Origin: JADGNF01 sp964582085
GTDB lineage: Archaea; Thermoproteota; Bathyarchaeia; Bathyarchaeales; Bathycorpusculaceae
NCBI GenBank assembly: GCA_964582085.1
Contig: CAZOPV010000005.1
Coordinates: 205,881 to 269,880 of the forward strand
Length of the DNA stretch: 64,000 nt
Direction: 5' to 3'
The position numbers and the translations under genes are program-made. Position 1 is the first letter of the stretch. Every line of letters begins with the position of its first letter. The notes beneath the pieces were generated by a model that worked only from the letters and a program-made list of their open reading frames with translations, did no database searches and was not told where the DNA came from. Below are positions 1 through 8,290 of this stretch, piece by piece.

Positions 1-51
1 ATTTTGGTTTATATTTAAGGGTCCATGCACTGTACAAAAAAACACCGTTTG

Positions 52-1020
52 TTAACTCTTTAATTCGTGTGCTGCCTGCACAATTTTTGCCAGTAACGCA
101 CTGAGTTGCACTTCGTCGTCAGCGCCCTCCATGAGCCTGAAGTCAACTTCACCTAAAAAGTCTACAAGTTTTATTTTTAGAGGTTCAGGGATTTCTTTGG
201 TTTTAAATGTCTCTGCATGAATCTGGCGGACGATATCGCTTCCTGGTACGCCGTATTTTTGAAGCATGTCGCGCATTTGTTTGCGGGCTTCTAAAAAGTC
301 GCCTTTGACGGCGGTAACTAACATTTTTTGTACATCTACAGGGTTGGCACGCCCAGTGACGGCGTACACCAGTTTAGCGTCAACAGGTTTGTTCATGGAA
401 GCGGCAGACTGGAGGGTGTTCATAGCTCGTCGCATGTCGCCGCCGCAAACTTCAAAAATCGCTTCTAACCCGTCAGGTAGTAATGTGACGTTTTCTTTTT
501 GAGCGATTTGACAAACATGCTTATCGTGTTCTTCTTTGGGGAGAAAGCTGAACCTGAATGGGGCACAGCGTGATTGTATGGGTTCGATTATTTTTCCGCT
601 GTAGTTGGCACACATTATGAAGCGGCAGGATTCCGTATATTTTTCCATGGTTCGACGTAAAGCTTGTTGTGCGTCGGTGGTCATGTTATCAGCCTCGTCT
701 AGAATCATGATTTTGAAGGGAACTTCGCCGATGGAGCGGGACCGCGCAAAGGTTTTTATTGTTTCCCTGACGACATCAATGCCTCTTTCGTCGCTGGCGT
801 TCAACTCCATGAGGTGCTCTCTGTAGTTGTCGCCGTAAAGGTCTCGTGCTAAACAGAGGGCTGCGGTTGTTTTACCTGTTCCTGGTGGTCCTGAGAATAT
901 GCAGTGGGGGACATTTCTGGCTTTGGCGAAGCTTTTGAGGCGTTCAACTATTTCTTTTTGGTCCACCATGTCGCTGAGGTGTTTTGGGCGGTATTTTTCT
1001 GCCCACATTTCAAAACTCAA
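52..1020 (-). CDS. rfcS: Replication factor C small subunit (clamp loader)
   Basis: 322 aa, the usual length for archaeal RfcS. This AAA+ ATPase loads the PCNA sliding clamp at primer-template junctions together with RfcL. The N-terminus carries the WAEKYRP signature, Walker A GPPGTGKT lies at residues 44-51, Walker B ILDEAD at 106-111, and the arginine-finger SRC motif at 150-152. The start at 1020 is an ATG four codons before a second in-frame ATG (MWAEKYRP), so the start could be 12 nt later. No rfcL is seen in the 51 bases beyond the stop. The gene points away from the flavoprotein gene at 1337, so the two appear divergently transcribed. Confidence 0.97.
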   Translation of the reverse strand: MSFEMWAEKYRPKHLSDMVDQKEIVERLKSFAKARNVPHCIFSGPPGTGKTTAALCLARDLYGDNYREHLMELNASDERGIDVVRETIKTFARSRSIGEVPFKIMILDEADNMTTDAQQALRRTMEKYTESCRFIMCANYSGKIIEPIQSRCAPFRFSFLPKEEHDKHVCQIAQKENVTLLPDGLEAIFEVCGGDMRRAMNTLQSAASMNKPVDAKLVYAVTGRANPVDVQKMLVTAVKGDFLEARKQMRDMLQKYGVPGSDIVRQIHAETFKTKEIPEPLKIKLVDFLGEVDFRLMEGADDEVQLSALLAKIVQAAHELKS

Positions 1021-1336
1021 ACGGGAGGTCTCCTTTTAGGTTTTGCTAGGCTGGTTCTATTAGAGACAAGAGCGAGTATATCTGTTTTGGGATTCTTATC
1101 AGGGAGAATTGATTTGTAGTTTCTCTGTTTGAACAACCCTTCAAATGGGCTTATTGGTGTTTTGCTTGGTTGTTTTGTGGAAGACGCGTATAATTATGTG
1201 TTTCATGTATCACTTGGGGAATTCGTTTTCTTGCACATAAATCATTGTGAATAGTGTTAAATACAAAACAAATGTACAGAATTCCCAACTTAATTAGCCC
1301 AAGAATTGCACAATTGTATAAAAGGTGAACGTTAAA
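1021..1336. other. Divergent intergenic region between rfcS and the glutamate-synthase-like gene
   Basis: About 316 bases with no convincing gene. The reading frame on the minus strand here has poor composition. The last 12 bases before the ATG at 1337 contain GGTGA (1324-1328), 8 nt from the start, which I take as the Shine-Dalgarno of the downstream gene. AT-rich stretches such as the one near 1255-1275 could hold promoters, but I cannot place a TATA box confidently. Confidence 0.5.
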
Positions 1337-2947
1337 ATGAGCGAAAGAGTACATAAAAACAGTTCGTACCTTAACGGCAAATCAACTGTTGGGACGACTA
1401 CACGTGTAAAAGATACAAGCACCATAAGCGGTATGTGCCCTATATGTATACGGGACTGCCCCGTCCTATGCGAAGTTAGCCTTTCTGCGTTCAGAGGACG
1501 CGAAGCTCTATACCCTGAACCATCCCAATTCGGAACTAGCACAGCGGGAGCCCTCAAAAACTTTGGCTTAGACTGGTCACACTTCAGCATACAAGCAGGT
1601 CTCTTTGAGGCGCAAGGCATTGAAGAAAGCAGCGAAAAAGCGATTTTCCCAAATGTAAACATAGAAACCTCTGTTGGGGGAATGCCTCTTAAGCTCCCGA
1701 TAATGACTGGAGCTTTTGGTTCCACCGAGGTGGCGCGTGCTAACTGGGAAGGATTGGCAATCGGTGCAGCGCTTTCAGGAGTCGCCATAATTATAGGAGA
1801 AAACATATGCGGCATGGATGTTGAAACAAAACTAGAAAAAGGAAAAGTAGTGCACTCACCAGAACTGAAACGCAGAGTTGACTTATTCCGCAAATTCTGG
1901 GATGGAAAAAACGGTGACGTTATCATCCAGACCAACGTTGAAGACCAAAGATTAGGTACAGATGTTTATGCATTGTCAAAGCTTGAAGCAAACATTATAG
2001 AACGTAAATGGGGACAAGGAGCTAAAGCCATAGGCGGAGAAGTTAGACTCAAAAGCCTAGAAAAAGCCATCTTGCTAAAGAAAAGAGGCTACATTGTTAT
2101 TCCAGACCCTGAAGACCCTGTGGTTCAAAAGGCCTTCAAAGAAGGCGTTTTCCAGACTTTTGAGCGACACAGCAGAGTTGGCATACCCAAAGAGAAAGCC
2201 TTTGTAGAAGACATAGAGTGGCTCCGCAAGCAAGGAGCAAAAAAGGTCTTCTTAAAAACAGGCGCCTATCGACCATCTGCCGTAGCATGGACAATGAAAA
2301 TGGCTTCAGAAGCAAAAATCGACGCATTAAGTTTTGATGGAGCAGGCGGCGGCACAGGCATGAGTCCTGTACCCATGATGGACGAGATGAGCATTCCAAC
2401 AATCTACCTACAGGCCATTGTGCTTAGATGCGCACAGATACTAAAGAAAAGAGGCAAGTATGTCCCAGACTTGGTTATGGCAGGCGGCTTTATCGAGGAA
2501 ACTTCCATCTTCAAAACCATTGCAATGAGCAACTTTGGTGAAGGCCCCCTCGTTAAGGCAGTTCTAATGGGTCGTTCACCCATAACTGCAGCCATGAAAG
2601 CCAGCTACTTCAAACAACTATCACAGGAAGGAAAACTGCCGAAGACATTCGTTGAAAAGTTCGGTGCTACGCCTGACAAATTCTTCATAGCGACTCCAGA
2701 ATTGAAGGCAAAATATGGCAACCGCTTCTGTGAAATTCCATTAGAAAGCATAGGAGTCTACACATACTTGACAGATAGAGTTGGCGTTGGTTTAAAGCAA
2801 TTGATGGCAGGCAACAGAAAGTGGAAACTAAATCTAATTGGAAGAAATGATTTAATGAGTCTTTCTGAACTTGCCGCTAAAGTCACAGGTATCCCGTTGG
2901 CAGACGAAGTAGAAAAAGACGTTGTTGAGAAAATTCTGCTAGACTAA
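1337..2947 (+). CDS. Glutamate-synthase-like FMN-binding protein (GltB central domain family)
   Basis: 536 aa from the ATG at 1337, preferred over a GTG at 1325 because GGTGA sits 8 nt upstream. The body matches the FMN-binding synthase domain of glutamate synthase. It has the GAGGGTGMSP flavin-site motif near residues 335-345 and the GRSPITAAMKAS segment near 415. There is no glutaminase domain, and I do not see the CxxxxxCxxxxxC cluster that binds the 3Fe-4S centre in classical GltB. The N-terminus instead has four cysteines (C34, C37, C41, C45) spaced like a Fe-S or zinc site. Such short homologues occur in many archaea. Glutamate formation is plausible, but the true reaction is unproven. 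A T-rich stretch follows the stop. Confidence 0.85.
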   Translation: MSERVHKNSSYLNGKSTVGTTTRVKDTSTISGMCPICIRDCPVLCEVSLSAFRGREALYPEPSQFGTSTAGALKNFGLDWSHFSIQAGLFEAQGIEESSEKAIFPNVNIETSVGGMPLKLPIMTGAFGSTEVARANWEGLAIGAALSGVAIIIGENICGMDVETKLEKGKVVHSPELKRRVDLFRKFWDGKNGDVIIQTNVEDQRLGTDVYALSKLEANIIERKWGQGAKAIGGEVRLKSLEKAILLKKRGYIVIPDPEDPVVQKAFKEGVFQTFERHSRVGIPKEKAFVEDIEWLRKQGAKKVFLKTGAYRPSAVAWTMKMASEAKIDALSFDGAGGGTGMSPVPMMDEMSIPTIYLQAIVLRCAQILKKRGKYVPDLVMAGGFIEETSIFKTIAMSNFGEGPLVKAVLMGRSPITAAMKASYFKQLSQEGKLPKTFVEKFGATPDKFFIATPELKAKYGNRFCEIPLESIGVYTYLTDRVGVGLKQLMAGNRKWKLNLIGRNDLMSLSELAAKVTGIPLADEVEKDVVEKILLD

Positions 2948-2949
2948 GC

Positions 2950-2980
2950 CAGCAACTTTTTTTCTCTAATTTTTCAGTTT
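2950..2980 (+). terminator. Oligo-T terminator after the glutamate-synthase-like gene
   Basis: The 30 bases after the stop include a run of seven T, then CTCTAATTTTT. Archaeal RNA polymerase terminates at such T tracts without needing a hairpin. Read from the sequence only. Confidence 0.4.
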
Positions 2981-3088
2981 TGTGGTTTTTATTAATTTTC
3001 TCTCTATGTTTGATAAAATAGATGTTAAATTTAAAAGGGCAACGCGCACTTATAACTTAGTGCAAAGGAAGAGTTAGGAGAGAGTCAC

Positions 3089-3913
3089 ATGCAGGATGAA
3101 GAAGTGAGGATCCTAAGAGATTTGGGGCTCACTGCCCTGCAAGCAAAAATCTATTTGGCACTGATTGAGACCGGGGAAGCTACAACCAAAGCAATTGCTA
3201 AGGCATCAAAAATTGCTCGGCAAAACACTTACCAAGTCACAGAGGAACTTCAAAAACTTGGGCTTATAGAAAAAATCTTGGGAAAACCAATAAAGTTCAG
3301 AGCTATCCCCCTGGAGAGTGGGGTGCAGATGTTGCTGCAGCAAAGATCGCTTGAGTACAAGCAAATAGAAGAAGAAACTAAGAAATTACTGCAAACTGCA
3401 AAAAACCATAAAGAAAGAGGTACGGTTACCCGCTGTAGTGACGAGTTTATTTGGATACCAGATCGAGAGGCGCATAAACTTCGAATTGAGCAGGCTTTCA
3501 GGTATGCTCAAAGAAGCATAGACACGTTAATGATATTGAAAGGGTGTAAACTTCCGTCTCCCAATTGTCTCCCTCCTTTGTTGAGAGAGGCAATTCTCAG
3601 AGGTGTGCGGGTCAGACAAATTTCGAACAAACCTCAAGGATATGATGAGGCACCGCTACAAAATTCAGTATGGAGAAATAATGGCTCTTATGAAGTTAGA
3701 TACCTTAACAGTGAACCACCCATTATGTTCTGCATTGTAGATAGTAAAGAAGTGTTTTTTGCAGTAGGATTAGATCCCAATCCTTACAATAAAAGTGCGC
3801 TGTGGACAAATAATCCTGGTATGGTAGCGATCGCGAGAGAATATTTTGAACGGGCATGGCGCAAAGTAGAAAAATCAAAAAAGAAAAGCCTATACACTCA
3901 CGTTGTCAGATAG
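3089..3913 (+). CDS. TrmB-family-like transcriptional regulator A
   Basis: 274 aa. An N-terminal winged helix (about residues 8-75, starting LRDLGLTALQAKIYLALI) has the typical TrmB layout, followed by a short coiled coil (about 80-110). The C-terminal effector-like domain contains DREAHKLRIEQAFRYAQRSI, as in TrmB/PLD-like sensor domains. TrmB proteins usually sense sugars and act as repressors or activators. A similar protein of near-equal length lies at 59738-60550, and both sit beside a PQQ-propeller surface protein gene, so a regulatory link is suggested. The ATG follows AGGAGAG about 8 nt upstream. The stop is 22 nt before the conserved non-coding element at 3935-3986. Ligand and targets are unknown. 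Confidence 0.82.
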   Translation: MQDEEVRILRDLGLTALQAKIYLALIETGEATTKAIAKASKIARQNTYQVTEELQKLGLIEKILGKPIKFRAIPLESGVQMLLQQRSLEYKQIEEETKKLLQTAKNHKERGTVTRCSDEFIWIPDREAHKLRIEQAFRYAQRSIDTLMILKGCKLPSPNCLPPLLREAILRGVRVRQISNKPQGYDEAPLQNSVWRNNGSYEVRYLNSEPPIMFCIVDSKEVFFAVGLDPNPYNKSALWTNNPGMVAIAREYFERAWRKVEKSKKKSLYTHVVR

Positions 3914-3934
3914 ACACTTAATTTCGTTGATATA

Positions 3935-4041
3935 TTTGCTGGGGCTCTGGTCAGCTGGAAGGATTCTTGGAGAGATTTCGGAGAGAGAACAGAAAACCCT
4001 AAACTACCACTTTAAGTGCAGCCGCCAAAGCCCACTCAGCC
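3935..4041 (-). repeat. Conserved non-coding element downstream of PQQ protein gene, copy A
   Basis: Read on the minus strand, this holds two blocks that recur in the same order at 63880-63999. The 22-nt block at 4020-4041 has one mismatch, and the 52-nt block at 3935-3986 also has one. The linker between them differs in length and sequence. The element lies 63 bases after the stop of the PQQ protein gene and in the same orientation as in copy B. No convincing protein is encoded. It could be a 3' UTR or termination element, a small RNA, or a dispersed repeat. Confidence 0.7.
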
Positions 4042-4103
4042 CCAATTTTTCATTTTTTGCCAACGACGCCTTCACATAAAAAAGAAAGAAGGAAATTTTG
4101 GTT

Positions 4104-6752
4104 TTACTTGCGTTTACGCAGAAACACCGCAGCTACAGCAACAACCACCAAGACGACAACAGCTGCGGCGGCGACAACGTAGACGTCCACGCCTACAGCA
4201 GCAGACTCAGGCTCAGGAACCACACTAGGCAAAACAGACGGAGACGGAACAACAGAAGGAACAACAGACGGAGCTACTGAGGGGGCAGCTGTGGGAGCTA
4301 CAGTAGGTGAAGCGACGGGGGCATCTGAGACAACGAATGCTGTTTCAGCTGTGGAGCCCCAGTAGGATTCTGACCCGCAGAAGCTTGCCGTGATCGTGTA
4401 GAGTCCTGGAACTGGCGGCGTCCATGTGATGGCGTAGTTGCCTTGACCATTGCTTGTTACGGTACCTATGTCTTGGAAGTTGCCGTTGGGGTCAATTGCT
4501 GTTACATGTACCGGCACTCCTTTAATGTTTGTTGGTTTTATCTGTTGCATGTAGACGTACTCCATCCACTCGGACATATTTTCGTCAGCGATCGCGGGGA
4601 CACCTTGTGGGAAGCGGGCCACACGGTCAGGATTCTTGGTTCCTGGTGATTCGTCAGTGACTCTGCCTTCTATGAGTATTGTGTTGCCGTGTGTTGAAAC
4701 TTTTGGTGATACTTCGATCGTGGTTGCTGTGGGGCCTTTACCGAAGGTGTATATCTGGTTGTCGAAGCTGTTCCACTGTACCATGTAGCCGTCGGCGTGA
4801 GCTGCAGGGCATCGTCCACTATAACTTAGGATGCTCCATACGAAAGAGCCGTCTGTAATGTTTATGGCGAGTCTGTATGCTGGGTGAACTGGTGGGTTGT
4901 ACATGCTGCCTTCAGAAAGGAACAGTTTACCGTCGCAGACTGTTTGTGTTCCAAAGTGCCAAAGCGGGTAAATGCCGTAGGGTGCATCGTAGCCAGAGCT
5001 TCTGGGTGTGATGGTCCAGAGGATTTGACCAGTTTGAAGATCGAGAGCGTTAACGTAGCCGCCGAAGTCCCATATGAGGACTTTGCCGTAGGCTATCTCT
5101 GCATCACGTGAAATGCTACTCCATGCGTTCCCTGGAAGTTTCACTGGTCCCCAGAGTTTTTGTCCGTTCGTGAGTGAGTAACCGTAAGCCTCGTTGGTAT
5201 CTTTGTTGTGAAGTATGTAAACCCCATTGCGTGCCGTAAGTAAAGCTATGTCTTGTAGATAGGGCGTTGATTGGTTTAGTGGTCCCCAAAGTAGTTGACC
5301 AGTTTTTGCGTCAAAGCCTGCAGTAATCTGGTAGCCATATCCCATCTCCTGGAACATACCTGGTGAAGCGTAGTATCTGGTGAGTATCACTTCTGGCGTA
5401 ACTGCGGCAAGACTCATGTTTGAAGCTAATGGGACATTTCCGATTTTGTTGGGGATTTCTATTTGCCATTGGATACCGTTTGACCAGTTGTAGCTGCTAC
5501 TTGAGACTTTTACGGCGGTTGCATTTGATGGAGTTGTTGCTTTGTTGCCGCCAAGAAGCATAAGGGTGGAGTTCCACTTTCTAAGCCAGCCGCCACTCGC
5601 GTAATAACCTATGAGGGTACCAGGCTGGTCTTCGCTGAAGTCCATTATGAATTGGGCGCTTGTGATGCCTGTAACGTTTGCTAGGTATTTGCCTGTCCAT
5701 GCGTCATAAATCGAATAGAAAGTTGCGCTCTGGAAGAAACTTGTCTGTGGAGAACTCCAAAGATAAGCGATGGAACCGAATTCTTGCTGTGTGTGGAAAC
5801 GGAGTATTTGTCCCATCTTGATTACTTCGTTGCCAGATTCTCCAGCGGTTCTCTGCCATAGGATTTCGCCTGTGCGCAAATCTATCGCCGTCCAACCACC
5901 AATTTTTGAATTGGCGCTGTAGTAGTTGGTGTAGTAGAGCACACCGTTTAGAATAATTGGCTCGAAATGGTTGATGGCTATCGAAGTTGATGTGTACTGA
6001 CTACTTGAGTCAGCGGGGATGGGGAGTCCTGGTAGACCTCCAAAATGGGTGGGTTTTGTCCAGACGATGTGAGCTGTGTTTGGCGCTGTTGTGTAAAGCT
6101 GAACGTTGCCTATGGCGTCATACTGTCCAGTGGTGGCAAACGCAGGCGCAGCAAGCCCGAACCAGCTTCCGCCGAGAGTTGCCCATGCATAATTTGTTGC
6201 GTAAATTGGCCTAGACCAGTATTCGGTTGGAAGTCCAGGGCTGTTGTATGGTGAGACTATGGGGTTCTGCTGCACCGTGAGGGTCACTACTTCGCTTGTT
6301 GAAGGTAATAGTCTGCTGCCCGTCCAGTTGAAACCACCACCCATGAAAACGGTTCCACCACCAACCAGTGTACCTCCGGGATAGGACATTTGCAAGTAGT
6401 AAGTACCCACTTGGGTGGGTGTAAAGCTAGCCCAAGTTCCTCCTGTAGAGTCAGACCTTAGCGGTCCGATAGTCTGTTTTGTGCCATCGGGGCGGGTGAT
6501 TGTTATCATTATGTTCTCGTATTGATCGCCTGTGCCCGCCATGCCTGCTGTAGGTGTCGGCTTGGTCATGAAAGCGTTAATGTAAACTATTTGACCTACG
6601 CCTACGGGGTTAGGATTAGCAGTGATCTTTGGGTATGTTGGAATATCCAACGCTTGAGCATAAGGGAACAAAGCGACGGCCTGCAAAGACAAAACAAGCA
6701 AAAGAAGCAATGCAACTGCAGAAAAGGTTCCTTTAAATTTTTGATTTTTCAT
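4104..6752 (-). CDS. Secreted PQQ-binding-like beta-propeller surface protein A
   Basis: 882 aa. It begins with a signal peptide (basic MKNQKFKG, then a hydrophobic stretch to about residue 35). An Ig-like N-terminal segment follows, then PQQ-type propeller blades recognisable by repeats such as AIDLRTGEILWQ, DAKTGQLLWG and ALDLQTGQILW (about 180-680). A second Ig-like domain spans about 685-815. A Pro/Ser/Ala/Val-rich stalk leads to a C-terminal transmembrane helix and a basic RKRK tail, so the protein is displayed outside the cell and anchored at its C-terminus. Despite the family name, no evidence shows PQQ binding. AAGGAGAG precedes the ATG. It resembles the protein at 61787-63817 in domain order. 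Confidence 0.88.
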   Translation of the reverse strand: MKNQKFKGTFSAVALLLLLVLSLQAVALFPYAQALDIPTYPKITANPNPVGVGQIVYINAFMTKPTPTAGMAGTGDQYENIMITITRPDGTKQTIGPLRSDSTGGTWASFTPTQVGTYYLQMSYPGGTLVGGGTVFMGGGFNWTGSRLLPSTSEVVTLTVQQNPIVSPYNSPGLPTEYWSRPIYATNYAWATLGGSWFGLAAPAFATTGQYDAIGNVQLYTTAPNTAHIVWTKPTHFGGLPGLPIPADSSSQYTSTSIAINHFEPIILNGVLYYTNYYSANSKIGGWTAIDLRTGEILWQRTAGESGNEVIKMGQILRFHTQQEFGSIAYLWSSPQTSFFQSATFYSIYDAWTGKYLANVTGITSAQFIMDFSEDQPGTLIGYYASGGWLRKWNSTLMLLGGNKATTPSNATAVKVSSSSYNWSNGIQWQIEIPNKIGNVPLASNMSLAAVTPEVILTRYYASPGMFQEMGYGYQITAGFDAKTGQLLWGPLNQSTPYLQDIALLTARNGVYILHNKDTNEAYGYSLTNGQKLWGPVKLPGNAWSSISRDAEIAYGKVLIWDFGGYVNALDLQTGQILWTITPRSSGYDAPYGIYPLWHFGTQTVCDGKLFLSEGSMYNPPVHPAYRLAINITDGSFVWSILSYSGRCPAAHADGYMVQWNSFDNQIYTFGKGPTATTIEVSPKVSTHGNTILIEGRVTDESPGTKNPDRVARFPQGVPAIADENMSEWMEYVYMQQIKPTNIKGVPVHVTAIDPNGNFQDIGTVTSNGQGNYAITWTPPVPGLYTITASFCGSESYWGSTAETAFVVSDAPVASPTVAPTAAPSVAPSVVPSVVPSPSVLPSVVPEPESAAVGVDVYVVAAAAVVVLVVVAVAAVFLRKRK

Positions 6753-6796
6753 GTTTTTATTCTCTCCTTGAAATTTGCTTATAATAGAGGGAAACA

Positions 6797-6812
6797 GAGT
6801 TTTTAAAAAATG
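6797..6812 (-). promoter_or_regulatory. Putative TATA box for PQQ protein gene A
   Basis: On the minus strand an AT-rich stretch TTTTTTAAAAA lies about 25-30 nt before the likely transcript start and about 50 nt before the ATG at 6752. The spacing suits an archaeal TATA box followed by a short leader with the AAGGAGAG Shine-Dalgarno. Confidence 0.35.
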
Positions 6813-6989
6813 GCATGAATAGGTTATTCAGAAAAACAGCGTTATACAATAAAGCGTTAAACGAAAACCCGCTACAAGAAATTGACAAAAACTACAAGGC
6901 TAAGAATAGGCTAATTTTTTCCAGAAATTAACTAATGGTTATAGAGCAGTAAAAACATCCACTCAGTGAACAAAAGAAGAAAAGGGGAT

Positions 6990-8222
6990 TTAGATTTTTT
7001 TAGTTTTTGCAGCGGTTTCCAATGCAATTACTCCTGGAAGTTTTTTGCCCATAAGGAACTCTATAAGAGCGCCACCTGCAGTGCTTATGTAGCCAATTTT
7101 CTTAGATAAGCCGTATTCCTCTATGGCCGCTATTGTGTTGCCTCCGCCTGCTAGGCTGAAGGCTTTGCTGTTAGCTATGGCTTCTAGGACTTTTTTTGTG
7201 CCGTAGTTGAATTCTTTGTTTTCGTAGACACCCATAGGACCACTGACTACAATGGATTTGGCTTCCCTGATAAGTTTGGCGAAGATCTCCACGGTTTTTG
7301 CGCCTATGTCAAATATACTGTAGTCAGTGGGCAGTTGAGTTACAGAGATTTCTTTGCGTTTACCATTCACTTCTATGGCTACATCCACCGGCAACACAAT
7401 TGCCTTGGGATATTTTGCAAGCAACTCCTTAATTCCAGGTATGAATTGAGTGAGTTCTTTTTTCGCCAAGAAATCCATCGTTTTTTTGCCCAGGTTCACG
7501 TCTTTAGCTGCGAGGAATAACTGTGAAGTTACGCCGCCGACAATGACGTAGTCTGCGATGCCGTTGCCAAGAACGTATTTGCTGATTTCCAGCGAGTCAT
7601 CAGCTTTAGCTCCACCCATGACGTAAACACAAGGTTTCTCAGGTTTCTCTAGGGCGCGGGAGAGTGATTTGAGTTCTCGTTCCATGATGCGACCTGCGGC
7701 GGAGGGAAGTACCGCTGTGAATCCGACCATGGATACGTGCCCGCGGTGAGCTGCAGCAAAAGCGTCGTTTACAAACAAGTCGGCCAAAGGCGCTAAATTC
7801 TGGACAAGTTCCGTTTTTGCATGTTGGTCAGGTGTGCCATTTTTGGTTTCTCCGTCAAAGCTGCGAACGTTTTCGAGGACAAGTACTTCGCCACTTTTGA
7901 GCTTTTTGATGGCGGCTTTGGCTTTGTCGCCGTAAATGTCGTCTACATATTGAACTGGAAGTTTGAGGATTCTTGCAAGGATTTCCGCGTGGTCTTTTAG
8001 GGGCGTGTAGTCAGGGTCGCCTTTTCTGCCTTGATGAGCGAGAATGACTGTTTTGGCGCCTTTTTCCGCAAGTTCTTTAATTGTGGATTCGCCGTGTGCT
8101 TTGATTCGCACGTCGCTGGTTACTTTTTTGGTTTGGGGATCAATTTCGCTGTTAAAGTCCACTCGAACTAAAACAACTTTGTCTTTAACATTGAAGTCGT
8201 CTAAAGTAAGATATTTTGCCAT
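6990..8222 (-). CDS. pgk: Phosphoglycerate kinase
   Basis: 410 aa, typical for archaeal PGK. It interconverts 1,3-bisphosphoglycerate + ADP and 3-phosphoglycerate + ATP. Substrate-binding motifs are visible: VLVRVDFNSEID near residue 17, LAHQGRKGDPD near 60, and the nucleotide-site region FSLAGGGNT near 355. AGGAGG lies 9 nt before the ATG. The gene follows the class I GAPDH gene on the same strand with a 68-nt gap, so gap-pgk probably forms one transcript whose products catalyse consecutive glycolytic or gluconeogenic steps. With ppsA (48.9 kb), GH57 and the glycosyltransferases it fits a sugar-polymer/gluconeogenesis economy. Confidence 0.97.
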   Translation of the reverse strand: MAKYLTLDDFNVKDKVVLVRVDFNSEIDPQTKKVTSDVRIKAHGESTIKELAEKGAKTVILAHQGRKGDPDYTPLKDHAEILARILKLPVQYVDDIYGDKAKAAIKKLKSGEVLVLENVRSFDGETKNGTPDQHAKTELVQNLAPLADLFVNDAFAAAHRGHVSMVGFTAVLPSAAGRIMERELKSLSRALEKPEKPCVYVMGGAKADDSLEISKYVLGNGIADYVIVGGVTSQLFLAAKDVNLGKKTMDFLAKKELTQFIPGIKELLAKYPKAIVLPVDVAIEVNGKRKEISVTQLPTDYSIFDIGAKTVEIFAKLIREAKSIVVSGPMGVYENKEFNYGTKKVLEAIANSKAFSLAGGGNTIAAIEEYGLSKKIGYISTAGGALIEFLMGKKLPGVIALETAAKTKKI

Positions 8223-8290
8223 TTTAGATTATCCTCCTTGTTAGTTAAAAAAAAGAAAATTTGGGTTTTTAAAGTTTCAGATTTGGAGTT

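Noticed and set aside
1151..1354. Minus-strand open frame of 67 codons
   Set aside because: Composition is unlike a protein, it overlaps the promoter and start of the flavoprotein gene, and no ribosome site or family match is seen.
4016..4280. Gln/Arg/Pro-rich open frames on the plus strand
   Set aside because: They are antisense to the low-complexity stalk of the PQQ protein and to the conserved non-coding element. The composition follows from the repeats.
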